This document shows positions 7,834 to 15,820 of a stretch of DNA of 34,594 nt, one piece after another. Origin of the DNA: Alphaproteobacteria bacterium (GTDB lineage Bacteria > Pseudomonadota > Alphaproteobacteria > Rs-D84); the NCBI GenBank assembly GCA_017616975.1, contig JAFZXC010000037.1:1-34594 (forward strand). The letters are read 5' to 3'. The notes under the pieces were generated by a model. That model was not told the DNA's origin. It worked only from the letters and a program-made list of their open reading frames with translations, and did no database searches. Within the stretch, counting starts at the first letter, position 1. Each line of letters begins with the position of its first letter. The translations under genes and the position numbers were made by a program.

Positions 7834-8823
7834 TTAATTCCTTTTTCTTATTGACATTTTTGCGGCACGCATTGCCAATTTAAGTGAAAAATCACGCAAC
7901 AAAATTTCCCCTGGCATCCCCGTTGTACGTAATTGTTTTTCTAATTCATTTAAACGCACCAACACCGCCGTAATATCGTCCGCAGTCCATATTTTCATTG
8001 CCGTCCGGAATTTATCTTCGACTTTCCAGAACAAACGTGGCAATTGTCCATCAACCACCGCCGCCAACAGCCGTTTAAAATGCATATCCAACATACGAAC
8101 CAGCATGTTAACTTCGGCCCCGGTGTATAACAATCTGTCCAGTGCGGTCACCGTCTGGGCGACATGTCCAGCCGTCAATGAAAACAAATAATCATCCGTA
8201 TCCGCAGCCCCCGTATCTGGCAAACATTTTTCAACATCGTCTAATTCGACAATTTGTTTATCACTGACGTAAATTGCGATTTTATTTAAAAAGCCACGCG
8301 TAATTCCACGATCGCCCCCCAGATGCGTTGTCATATATGCCATTGCATCAGGCGTTATCTGCTTTATACCAGATTCCGCAGACAATTCATTACGAATAAG
8401 TGTTTCTAATGTTCGTGCATCATCGTTATAACATGGTAATGCGGCAATATCATTTCCAGATTCAAACAACGTGCGCAAACCACCGCCCGCACGCAATTCG
8501 CCGCCACAAACAATAACCGTTGCCGACAATCCCGGATGCGAAATTAATTCGTTTATAATTTTTGCATCGCCATCACCCGCATTAGAAATAATAACCATCT
8601 TGCGACCACCGAACATTGATGGTGTGCAACTTTCCGCAAATAACGCTTCTTGCTTTTCAGCCAAATCATTAGAATCCAATGCGAACAAATTATCTTTTTC
8701 GATATCTAATTTTTCGATGGCTTTATCACAGTATTCATCAACCTGGCCGGCATCGGGACCATATATCAACCATGCCCGCACAGTTTCTATACCGCGTTTA
8801 AAATCAGCTTCTTTCCATTTCAT
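7834..8823 (-). CDS. holA: DNA polymerase III, delta subunit
   Basis: A 329-residue clamp-loader delta subunit, which opens the sliding clamp. The N-terminal AAA-like fold includes WLIYGPDAGQVDEY (delta lacks the full P-loop). FGGRKMVIISNAGDGD and the helical collar near residues 210-320, with LLYTGAEVNMLVRMLDMHFKRLL, follow the family pattern. It starts by overlapping the lptE stop by 1 nt (TAATG), and map follows 1 nt after its stop. The lptE-holA pair is a common proteobacterial arrangement. Confidence 0.9.
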   Translation of the reverse strand: MKWKEADFKRGIETVRAWLIYGPDAGQVDEYCDKAIEKLDIEKDNLFALDSNDLAEKQEALFAESCTPSMFGGRKMVIISNAGDGDAKIINELISHPGLSATVIVCGGELRAGGGLRTLFESGNDIAALPCYNDDARTLETLIRNELSAESGIKQITPDAMAYMTTHLGGDRGITRGFLNKIAIYVSDKQIVELDDVEKCLPDTGAADTDDYLFSLTAGHVAQTVTALDRLLYTGAEVNMLVRMLDMHFKRLLAAVVDGQLPRLFWKVEDKFRTAMKIWTADDITAVLVRLNELEKQLRTTGMPGEILLRDFSLKLAMRAAKMSIRKRN

Positions 8824-9290
8824 TATTTATCGCCATGTGAATGCTTGTAAACTTCGGCAATTGCACGATTACCGATTTTTTCAGACAACACAATTATCGT
8901 ATTATTGACCGCATTATTATATGATGCGTTTGCTGCGACCAGATATTGCACAAACGAATATGATTCCGAAGATGATTCGGTTCCACTGGCGATGACGGTA
9001 TCACCCGCCTTAAGTGTATAAGATGCGTTTAACAAAACTTCCTGCCATGTGGCGACGCCCGTTTGATCCAGTGCCTTGTATTTTGTGATTGGTTCGGACA
9101 AAGATACTTCTAAAACATATGGTGCCGATGCGTCTTTTTGCCCACCAAATTTAGCGTTCAATGCATTGCGCAGTTCAATACCATTTGCCCCACTTTGAAT
9201 TGGGGAAACATATATATCGGTATTTCGTTCGGAATACATTGGCACAAAACCACATCCCGCAATTAGTAAAAACAACATTAATTTTTTCAC
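8823..9290 (-). CDS. lptE: LPS-assembly lipoprotein LptE
   Basis: A 155-residue outer-membrane lipoprotein that plugs the LptD barrel during lipopolysaccharide export. The lipobox IAGC puts the lipidated Cys at residue 13, followed by GFVPMYS, close to the CGFxPLY start of LptE. The remainder is a small alpha/beta domain typical of the family. I chose GTG 9290, which follows AAAAAGGTG at good spacing and puts the signal peptide directly at the N-terminus. An ATG at 9332 would add 14 polar residues, although a promoter lies just before it. Presence of lptE implies LPS in this organism. Confidence 0.82.
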   Translation of the reverse strand: MKKLMLFLLIAGCGFVPMYSERNTDIYVSPIQSGANGIELRNALNAKFGGQKDASAPYVLEVSLSEPITKYKALDQTGVATWQEVLLNASYTLKAGDTVIASGTESSSESYSFVQYLVAANASYNNAVNNTIIVLSEKIGNRAIAEVYKHSHGDK

Positions 9291-9341
9291 AATTACACCT
9301 TTTTCGTTTTGCAAATTGTTTTCCTGTTGCATTTTATGTTT

Positions 9342-9370
9342 ATATTACCTAGACTTTTAATAAATCGCAA
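9342..9370 (-). promoter_or_regulatory. Promoter of the lptE-holA-map-radC operon
   Basis: On the minus strand TTGCGA (9370-9365), a 17-nt spacer and TAATAT (9347-9342). The start is predicted near 9335, giving a leader of about 45 nt to the GTG at 9290, or almost none to the alternative ATG at 9332. Confidence 0.45.
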
Positions 9371-9376
9371 GGGAGA

Positions 9377-10612
9377 ATGATGAATATTTTTATCATGATT
9401 GTGGTTGCATTATTTATGGGAACCTATTATTTGATTTCCAGCCCATCTCTGCGTGTCCGTGAACAAGAAATAGACTATTCTATAACCCGTGCCGACATGC
9501 GTTCCATTGCGGAATGCACCATGGCGGTCCACAATGCGACAATGCGCCGCACACAATTTGACGACATTTGTGTCGATCAAAACGATATAAAAAGCGAGAT
9601 TATATGTCTGGACAAACGCAAATCTATCACAGAATGTAGTGCCATAAAAAACAAGGCACCCGACTACACATACATCATCACATACACAAAACCCATCGAA
9701 ACCGAATCATATAATGACATGATGGAAATCTTGGAAACACACTATGCTGACGTTGGGACGTTTGGTGTATTTATGGGAACACAGATTATATCTGGGGGCG
9801 GCACAAAGCGTGCAATTCCGTCCGCCATTGTGAAAAACCATGACTTCAAAGATGGCCAGTTAATATACCTTAGTCAATATGCCATGCCAACCCCGACACA
9901 AAATTACACGACCGATACGGGTGATGCAATTACTTGTCCAACTGGGATGTCTGCTGTGTATCGTTTTGGTCGTTGGCAATGCATCGGGCTGAATTTAAAA
10001 ACAAATTGTGCCGGCGACATGATTTGGGATTCTACTACAAAAGAATGCGTCCCCGACGAAACACGCAAACCATTGTGTGCGGCACAACAAACTGCTGTTA
10101 TTGTTGACGATGTATGGGAATGCATAAATCCTTTTTCGGACAAAACATGTCCAAATAAAATGATTGCCCGATTAAATTACAACACATTGGAATGGGAATG
10201 TGTACAAAACCCAGACGAAGTTGTCCCAGAAACTAAATGTGCCCATATAATTAATGACACAATATCTGGAAATCCGGGTTCAACGATGCGTGTTCCAACG
10301 ACATCTTGTACGGACTGTGAAACAATGATTGTGAACATGGATACATGCCACGCCAAATGCATACCAGATGAAACGAAATTAAATGACGCCCGTTGTTATC
10401 CCCAAGATCGTTCTTGCACCGGCACAGCAAAGGCATTTTATTTTGGATTCCCCAGCATATCATATGCGAACCAGGTCCCCGCAATTACTGGTAAAACCAT
10501 TCCTTTTGATGCGAACCATTCCCAAAACAGAAAATTCAATTGTATGGATTGCGGAAATCGTGGCATAAATCGTGAAAAATCATTTCCACCATATATTGTT
10601 GTATGCAATTAA
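9377..10612 (+). CDS. Membrane-anchored Cys-rich protein with repeated C...WxC modules
   Basis: A 411-residue protein of unknown family. Residues 3-22 form one N-terminal membrane helix or uncleaved signal. There are 22 cysteines, nearly all in the exported part, so disulfide stabilisation in the periplasm is likely. Residues 187-275 form four successive modules closed by Cys pairs: 187/202, 211/224, 234/249 and 258/275. Three of them end in W-x-C. Later come CTDC (311-314) and CMDC (389-392). No catalytic motif is seen. AGGGAG fits the second ATG (9380) slightly better than the first. A hairpin terminator follows immediately. Confidence 0.65.
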   Translation: MMNIFIMIVVALFMGTYYLISSPSLRVREQEIDYSITRADMRSIAECTMAVHNATMRRTQFDDICVDQNDIKSEIICLDKRKSITECSAIKNKAPDYTYIITYTKPIETESYNDMMEILETHYADVGTFGVFMGTQIISGGGTKRAIPSAIVKNHDFKDGQLIYLSQYAMPTPTQNYTTDTGDAITCPTGMSAVYRFGRWQCIGLNLKTNCAGDMIWDSTTKECVPDETRKPLCAAQQTAVIVDDVWECINPFSDKTCPNKMIARLNYNTLEWECVQNPDEVVPETKCAHIINDTISGNPGSTMRVPTTSCTDCETMIVNMDTCHAKCIPDETKLNDARCYPQDRSCTGTAKAFYFGFPSISYANQVPAITGKTIPFDANHSQNRKFNCMDCGNRGINREKSFPPYIVVCN

Positions 10613-10636
10613 AAAACGCCCGTTTGGGCGTTTTTT
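10611..10636. terminator. Bidirectional intrinsic terminator
   Basis: The stem AAAAAACGCCC/GGGCGTTTTTT has a 4-nt loop (GTTT). It ends the Cys-rich gene on the plus strand and overlaps the stop codon of the minus-strand gene at 10635. Confidence 0.9.
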
Positions 10637-11447
10637 ATTTTGAATCGTGACCATTACGAACATTTTTTAATCTTTGCAGTTCTTCAACCGTTTGATTATA
10701 TTGTTCCAATGGCATTGCCGATTTCATACGAGAATCAGCATTTATCATCATATTATCTTCGGCATCATCTAATCTTTCTTCGCACGCCTGTTCAAATTCA
10801 CGCAATTGTTTTTCCTCGGCAAGTTTTGCTTCGGCGCAATATGGTGTCTTTTTAGCACGCACACCATTTGGATGCCGAGCATCAATAATTGGTTTCATCT
10901 CTTTGCGATAACCTGCACGGTTAACATCTTGTAAATTCTGGCTTGCGATAATGTGTATCGCATTACGCAAAGCCGCCAACATTTTATACGTTCTATCGGA
11001 CGTGCCACTGACACATCTTACAACAATATCGCCCTTTGCAGGATCGATAACGTCATACCATTGTTTGTTTTCCAGTGCGTTATATCCCAAAAACTTTATC
11101 AATTTGTCACGAACACCTGAAACAATGTCATATGCCAATGTATCTTGGGGCAAATCAGCAGAACAAAAATGATATATGCTTTCTTTGCCATTATGTATAA
11201 ACGGGGAAACAGTTCCAAAACGCTTTGGGTTGTACGACATTTCGTGCCATAATGCACGACAAATAATCATACCATCGATATACCCAGTGTGCACTGTGGT
11301 GCTTACTATGGGTTTATCCCAATCCCGAGACTCCATAAAAAGTTCGAACGCACCATTTAATTCTGCACCCGTCAAATCACCAATATAGGCACGGTTTACA
11401 TCATATCTTAAAATGCTGCGCATAACATTTATCTCTGTATTATTCAT
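10635..11447 (-). CDS. Hypothetical protein with C-terminal coiled coil
   Basis: A 270-residue cytoplasmic protein, not recognised. The first 190 residues look like a mixed alpha/beta domain (segments YIGDLTGAELNGAFELFMES and GTSDRTYKMLAALRNAIHII) with no signal peptide or membrane helix. Residues about 205-265 are charged and helical (EAKLAEEKQLREFEQACEER), likely a coiled coil. The start is well supported by AAGGGGGTG and a consensus-like promoter at 11498-11469. It is transcribed alone. There are no motifs on which to base a function. Confidence 0.65.
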   Translation of the reverse strand: MNNTEINVMRSILRYDVNRAYIGDLTGAELNGAFELFMESRDWDKPIVSTTVHTGYIDGMIICRALWHEMSYNPKRFGTVSPFIHNGKESIYHFCSADLPQDTLAYDIVSGVRDKLIKFLGYNALENKQWYDVIDPAKGDIVVRCVSGTSDRTYKMLAALRNAIHIIASQNLQDVNRAGYRKEMKPIIDARHPNGVRAKKTPYCAEAKLAEEKQLREFEQACEERLDDAEDNMMINADSRMKSAMPLEQYNQTVEELQRLKNVRNGHDSK

Positions 11448-11468
11448 ACAACACCCCCTTAGCTATCT

Positions 11469-11498
11469 TATATATAGCACATTTTTTTGTTTTGTCAA
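11469..11498 (-). promoter_or_regulatory. Promoter of the orphan gene ending at 10635
   Basis: On the minus strand TTGACA (11498-11493), with TATATA at 16 or 18 nt spacing (11476-11471 or 11474-11469) inside a run of alternating TA. The ATG at 11447 lies 15-20 nt after the likely start. Confidence 0.6.
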
Positions 11499-11519
11499 CC
11501 ACCTAATAATAAATGCACT

Positions 11520-11548
11520 TATAAAAAAACAGGGGGCAAACGCCCCCG
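11520..11548 (-). terminator. Intrinsic terminator of the acyl-CoA synthetase gene
   Basis: On the minus strand the stem GGGGGC/GCCCCC with loop GTTT is followed by TGTTTTTTTAT. It begins 3 nt after the stop at 11552. Confidence 0.9.
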
Positions 11549-11551
11549 TAA

Positions 11552-13162
11552 TTAACCGTCATAACGTTGATATTCGCCCTTGTCCAGCAATTCTTTAACC
11601 ATAAAGTGCTTTATTTTCTTGGCGGACGTCTGCGGCAGTTCTTTGTCAGTAATCGCAAAATGCTTTACCCATTTATATTGTGCGATTTTAAGGTTTGATG
11701 CCTTGATTAATAATGATATATATTCTGGCTTGGTTCCCGGCTTTACCTGGAACACGGCATACGGAACGATTTTACCATTAATTTTGTATTCGAACACTGC
11801 GGCCGCCAAAATATCTGGATTTTGCAGATACAAATCTTCCATTTCTTCGGGCCAAATCTTTTTACCACTTTCCAGCACAATAAGCTGTTTTTGACGCCCT
11901 TTGACAACCAAACGCCCCTTGGAATCAAGCATACCTACATCGCCCGTTTTAAACCAGCCGTCTTCGAATGCGGCAGCGTTTGCTTCGTCATTACCAATAT
12001 ATCCAGGCATCAACATGTTGCCACGGAACCATATTTCACCAACACCGTCTTTGTCTGGGTTATGAATTTTCAGCTCGTTCCCCATAAGTGGCCCAGCATA
12101 ATGTATCCCGTGTCCGTCGGGTTTTGGCACCGCCCAGTTAAACAAAGCCGGCCCAGTCGTTTCTGTTAAACCGAAACAATCGCCAACCGAAAACCCAAGT
12201 TTTTCATAGAATCGACGAATTGTTGGTTTTAATGGTGCACCCGCAGACACCAACACACGTATCCGCCCACCAAAAATATCATGCACTGGTTTGGTCACTT
12301 TATCCACCAATTTACCAAGTCCAATTTTCCGCAACGGTTTTTGCAACGCCAAAATCACACGCATAACCGTCCACAAATGTTTGCTACGCGCTTCGTCCAC
12401 AATTTTCTTAAAGAACACTTCCCAAATACGCGGAACAGCAGGAATAACTTCTGGCTTGTACTTTTTCCAATCGGCAACAAATTCCGTTGGTTTTAATACT
12501 GGTTGCAATAATAATTTACCCTGCATTGTGACCGGGCAAATAACGTTTATAACAATTCCGTATATATGATACAGCGGCAAGAAACCATAGAATGTAAATC
12601 CAGGTTTTACCACATGGGTATAGTATTCTGCACCTTCACATAACGACAACAAATTTCCATGCGTAATGCCCACAACCTTTGGATTACCGGTTGACCCCGA
12701 TGTAAAAGATAATTGTGCAATATCACTGCGCACGACATCGGCTGGGGCAAAATCTTTTTCATCCGTATCGTCATCATTTTCGATATCAAACATTTGAAAT
12801 TCACAATCAAACGCATGAACCCGATCCGCCAAAGCCAGTTTTGCATTTGTGCGCTTCATCATATTAATATGTTCTTCGTGCGCCAGCCCCGTATCCAACA
12901 GCAACGCCTGGGCCCCCATCGATAAAATCGCATAGTAAGATTTAATAAATGCCGGTATATTTGAACACAACAACGCAACAACGTCACCTTTTTTAATTTT
13001 GAACTTTTTTGCCAATAATACCGCACGTTTTTTCACAGCGCTCAAAAAGTCAGCATATGTTTCATTTTCACGCACAAAAAAAATCTTGTCGCTGTTGCGT
13101 GTACAAACATCCGCCAACATTTCATAGACGTTTTTCAATCCAGATTTAGCATTTGTTTCCAT
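11552..13162 (-). CDS. AMP-dependent synthetase/ligase (long-chain acyl-CoA synthetase-like)
   Basis: A 536-residue ANL-superfamily enzyme that activates a carboxylic acid with ATP and passes it to a thiol. The core motifs are present: LSFTSGSTGNPKVVGITHGN (151-170, phosphate-binding loop), FGLTETTG (acyl-adenylate region), WFKTGDVG and KGRQKQLIVLESGKKI (hinge region). A C-terminal Lys sits in LPQTSAKKIKH. This best fits FadD-like fatty acyl-CoA ligases, but the substrate is not provable. ATG 13162 follows AGGGGAA. It has its own promoter and terminator and diverges from nrdD. Confidence 0.85.
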   Translation of the reverse strand: METNAKSGLKNVYEMLADVCTRNSDKIFFVRENETYADFLSAVKKRAVLLAKKFKIKKGDVVALLCSNIPAFIKSYYAILSMGAQALLLDTGLAHEEHINMMKRTNAKLALADRVHAFDCEFQMFDIENDDDTDEKDFAPADVVRSDIAQLSFTSGSTGNPKVVGITHGNLLSLCEGAEYYTHVVKPGFTFYGFLPLYHIYGIVINVICPVTMQGKLLLQPVLKPTEFVADWKKYKPEVIPAVPRIWEVFFKKIVDEARSKHLWTVMRVILALQKPLRKIGLGKLVDKVTKPVHDIFGGRIRVLVSAGAPLKPTIRRFYEKLGFSVGDCFGLTETTGPALFNWAVPKPDGHGIHYAGPLMGNELKIHNPDKDGVGEIWFRGNMLMPGYIGNDEANAAAFEDGWFKTGDVGMLDSKGRLVVKGRQKQLIVLESGKKIWPEEMEDLYLQNPDILAAAVFEYKINGKIVPYAVFQVKPGTKPEYISLLIKASNLKIAQYKWVKHFAITDKELPQTSAKKIKHFMVKELLDKGEYQRYDG

Positions 13163-13185
13163 ATTTTTCCCCTGTTTCTGCCGTA

Positions 13186-13215
13186 AGTATAGAACTTTTT
13201 TAGAAAAAAACTCAA
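13186..13215 (-). promoter_or_regulatory. Promoter of the acyl-CoA synthetase gene
   Basis: On the minus strand TTGAGT (13215-13210), an 18-nt spacer and TATACT (13191-13186). Transcription would start near 13179, just upstream of the AGGGGAA ribosome binding site. Confidence 0.5.
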
Positions 13216-13250
13216 CCAAATTATGTATTTACTCCTATTTTTAGCTATAA

Positions 13251-13266
13251 AATCTATATATTGTTT
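13251..13266. promoter_or_regulatory. Distal NrdR-box-like site
   Basis: AATCTATATATTGTTT matches the proximal perfect box (ACACTATATATTGTGT) at 13 of 16 positions by my count. It lies 270 bp upstream of that box and 35 bp upstream of the -35 of the divergent acyl-CoA synthetase. It could be a third operator or a chance match in A+T-rich DNA. Confidence 0.35.
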
Positions 13267-13314
13267 GCGAATCGAAAAAAATTGGCATTTTTATCAACAT
13301 TTTGTGTTTTTCAT

Positions 13315-13333
13315 AAAAAACGAATCGTTTTTT
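13315..13333. repeat. Perfect 19-bp palindrome in the nrdD upstream region
   Basis: AAAAAACGA-A-TCGTTTTTT, nine base pairs around one central base. A GGCAA/TTGCC hairpin follows at 13334-13349. The core CGAATCG also occurs at 13268-13274 and inverted at 13393-13399. It may be an operator for an unidentified regulator. The remaining parts of the 396-bp gap 13163-13558 are A+T-rich without other clear signals. Confidence 0.4.
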
Positions 13334-13487
13334 GGCAAAAAAACTTGCCGAAAAAGACACAAACAAAAAATTTGTATTAAACCCATCGGTTTCGATTCGT
13401 CGTGAACCATGCGGAAAACATACCTTTTAAAAAGTAAAGCAAAAAATTAAAAAAAATTGTTTTTTATGCGTTGTTGAAAATCTATAT

Positions 13488-13536
13488 ATATTATATATTG
13501 TTATTAAAACAAGCATCTAAACACTATATATTGTGT
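13488..13536. promoter_or_regulatory. Paired NrdR boxes upstream of nrdD
   Basis: The proximal box 13521-13536 (ACACTATATATTGTGT) is a perfect 16-bp NrdR palindrome. A second, weaker box at 13488-13503 (ATATTATATATTGTTA) matches it at 12 of 16 positions and lies 17 bp upstream. NrdR is the zinc/ATP-cone repressor of ribonucleotide reductase operons and binds such tandem boxes. The proximal box covers the likely -10 (TATATT), so binding should repress nrdD. The repressor gene is not in this window. Confidence 0.8.
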
Positions 13537-13558
13537 TTTTTGACAAAAAGGGTTTTTG

Positions 13559-15598
13559 ATGAAAATGGCAAATGATAATGTTCAAGTGATACCTGAATTC
13601 ACCACCAAGATGACAATTGTTCAAAAGCGTGGCGGTGAAACCGTTCCTTTTGATGCGACCAAGATATATGATGCCATTAAAAAGGCTGTTGCGGTCACAA
13701 ATGAAATAGACAATCAAAAAATCGCCGACATAACCCAGGCGGCATTAAATAAACTGGACGCTAAATTTGCGGGGAAAACCCCAAAAATCGAAGAAATTCA
13801 AGACACCGTTATCGAAGCATTAATGGACGCCCACGCATACAAAACAGCTGAATCATATATTGTATATCGTCAAAAACGTTCCGAAACACGTGAAGCAATG
13901 GTCGATGCAATATCTGTTATTGGTGACTATGTGTCCGAGGCAGACTGGCGTGTCAAAGAAAACGCCAACATTGGTTATTCTATTGGTGGTCTTATCTTGC
14001 GCAGCAGCGAACGTATGACCGCTGAATACTGGTTCCACGTTTATCCAAAAGAAATTGGTGATGCGCACAAATCGGCTGCGATTCATATTCACGACCTTGG
14101 GTGGTTAACTGGCTATTGTGCGGGTTGGTCATTACGTGAATTGTTATACGAAGGATTAAATGGCGTTCCGGGTTATCTGCAATGTGAACCGGCAAAACAT
14201 ATGGCAACGGCTGTATCACACATGGTGAATTTCTTGGGAACATTGCAAAATGAATTTGCTGGCGCCCAGGCTTTCTCGTCGGTGGACACATATTTGGCAC
14301 CATATGTCCGCATTGATAAAATGTCATATTCAGATGTTAAAAATGCTATGCAGACATTGGTATTTAATTGCTCTGTGCCGTGCCGTTGGGGAACACAAAC
14401 ACCATTTATTAATTTCACGTTCGATTGGACATGTCCAAAAGACTTGCGTGAACAACACCCATTTGTTGGTAAAAAACAGGTTGAATTTACATATGGCGAT
14501 TTGCAACCAGAAATGGACATGATTAACAAAGCATTTTTGGAAGTCATGACCGAAGGTGATGCTCATGGTCGCCCATTTACATTTCCGATACCGACATATA
14601 ATATCACTGATGATTTTCCGTGGAATCATGCCAATGTAAAACCATTGTTTGATTTGGCGGCAAAATACGGTATTCCAAATTTCCAGAATTTCTTGAACAG
14701 CGACTTAAATCCAACCGATGTGCGTTCAATGTGTTGCCGTCTGCGTCTTGACGTGCGTGAATTGTTGAAACGTGGCGGTGGATTATTTGGTTCTGCAGAA
14801 AAGACTGGATCTATCGGCGTTGTCACAATCAACTTGGCTCGTCTTGGCTATACGCACAAGGGCGACCGTGAAGGTTTATTCACAGAATTAAAACGTCTTT
14901 TGGATTTGGCACGTGATTCATTGGAAATCAAACGTAAAATCATTTCCAAGAATTTGGAACGTGGGCTCTATCCATTTACACGTCGTTATTTGGGCGACTG
15001 GAATCACCATTTTTCGACGATTGGTGTTAACGGTGCAAATGAAATGGTTCGCAACTTTACAGATGATCGTGAAAACATTGCAACACCATTGGGTAAAAAA
15101 TTGGTATTGGATGTAATGGACTTTATCCGTGAAAATCTTGCGAATTTCCAGGAACAAACCGGCAACCTGTATAATCTTGAGGCAACACCTGCCGAAGGTT
15201 GCGCATATCGCTTTGCGAAAACAGACAAAAAGAATTTCCCAGACATATTAACCGCCGGTACCGAAGATGCGCCCTATTACACAAATTCGACACAATTACC
15301 GGTGAACTATACAGACGACCCGTTTGTTGCACTTGAACACCAGGAAGAATTACAACGTAAATATACTGGCGGGACAATGTTGCACTTGTACATGGGTGAA
15401 CCTGTATCATCTGGCGAAGCGGCACAAAAGATTGTTCGCACAATCTTTGAAAATTACAAGGTGCCATATATGACATTGACCCCGACATTTTCCATCTGTC
15501 CAAAGCATGGATATCTGCCGGGCAAGCACGAGTTTTGTCCAAAATGCGATGCGGAAATTGCCGCAAACAGCAACGAGATAAAAACATCAAACAATTAA
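13559..15598 (+). CDS. nrdD: Class III (anaerobic) ribonucleotide reductase, large chain lacking the glycyl-radical loop
   Basis: A 679-residue NrdD catalytic chain that makes deoxyribonucleotides without oxygen. Residues about 17-108 are an ATP-cone allosteric domain (TIVQKRGGETVPFDATKIY). The barrel contains YCAGWSLRELLYEGLNG, NCSVPCRWGTQTPFINFTFD (270-289) and NLEATPAEGCAYRFAK. The C-terminus carries a likely metal site, Cys647/His650/Cys660/Cys663. The chain then stops after SNEIKTSNN, without the RxxGY glycyl-radical loop that normally follows in the same polypeptide. That loop is encoded 32 nt downstream as a separate gene. The ATG at 13559 follows AAGGG. An NrdR-type operator lies upstream. 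Confidence 0.93.
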   Translation: MKMANDNVQVIPEFTTKMTIVQKRGGETVPFDATKIYDAIKKAVAVTNEIDNQKIADITQAALNKLDAKFAGKTPKIEEIQDTVIEALMDAHAYKTAESYIVYRQKRSETREAMVDAISVIGDYVSEADWRVKENANIGYSIGGLILRSSERMTAEYWFHVYPKEIGDAHKSAAIHIHDLGWLTGYCAGWSLRELLYEGLNGVPGYLQCEPAKHMATAVSHMVNFLGTLQNEFAGAQAFSSVDTYLAPYVRIDKMSYSDVKNAMQTLVFNCSVPCRWGTQTPFINFTFDWTCPKDLREQHPFVGKKQVEFTYGDLQPEMDMINKAFLEVMTEGDAHGRPFTFPIPTYNITDDFPWNHANVKPLFDLAAKYGIPNFQNFLNSDLNPTDVRSMCCRLRLDVRELLKRGGGLFGSAEKTGSIGVVTINLARLGYTHKGDREGLFTELKRLLDLARDSLEIKRKIISKNLERGLYPFTRRYLGDWNHHFSTIGVNGANEMVRNFTDDRENIATPLGKKLVLDVMDFIRENLANFQEQTGNLYNLEATPAEGCAYRFAKTDKKNFPDILTAGTEDAPYYTNSTQLPVNYTDDPFVALEHQEELQRKYTGGTMLHLYMGEPVSSGEAAQKIVRTIFENYKVPYMTLTPTFSICPKHGYLPGKHEFCPKCDAEIAANSNEIKTSNN

Positions 15599-15630
15599 AA
15601 AAACAACCAAACAAAGGAAAGGGGGATAAA

Positions 15631-15816
15631 ATGCAAGCAGTAAACACACAACGGACACCATGTGAAGTATTTTCACGTTCAATGGGATATATCAGACCAG
15701 TTCGTAATTTTAACATTGGCAAATACTCGGAATTCTGCGAAAGAAAAACTTTTACCGAAGCAAATTCATTGACCGCAGGCGCACGTCACGAAGAATTAAT
15801 GAAAAAAGCAGCTTAA
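15631..15816 (+). CDS. Stand-alone glycyl-radical domain of class III ribonucleotide reductase
   Basis: A 61-residue protein with the NrdD C-terminal signature: RTPCEVFSRSMGYIRPVRNF (8-27), then NIGKYSEFCERKTF. Gly19 in RSMGY is the expected site of the radical. In most bacteria this segment is the last part of NrdD itself. Here it has its own ATG and a strong AAAGGAAAGGGGGA ribosome binding site. It is in a different frame from nrdD, and nrdG starts 4 nt after its stop. It most likely docks onto the large chain and is activated by NrdG, much as the small protein GrcA (YfiD) supplies a radical domain to pyruvate formate-lyase. That mode of action is inference. Confidence 0.85.
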   Translation: MQAVNTQRTPCEVFSRSMGYIRPVRNFNIGKYSEFCERKTFTEANSLTAGARHEELMKKAA

Positions 15817-15820
15817 TAAA

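Noticed and set aside
13540..13545. TTGACA just before the nrdD ATG as a -35
   Set aside because: It is only 14 nt from the start codon, so any -10 would fall inside the gene; it overlaps the leader instead.
15598..15631. A sequencing frameshift as the explanation of the split nrdD
   Set aside because: The gap contains a strong ribosome binding site and non-coding A-rich sequence, and the small gene has a proper start and its own residues before the radical motif. Not formally excluded without reads.
15123..15722. Minus-strand open frame of 199 codons across nrdD and the glycyl-radical gene
   Set aside because: It lies antisense to well-conserved coding sequence, has no ribosome binding site, and its product is Cys/Arg-rich and unlike a known protein.
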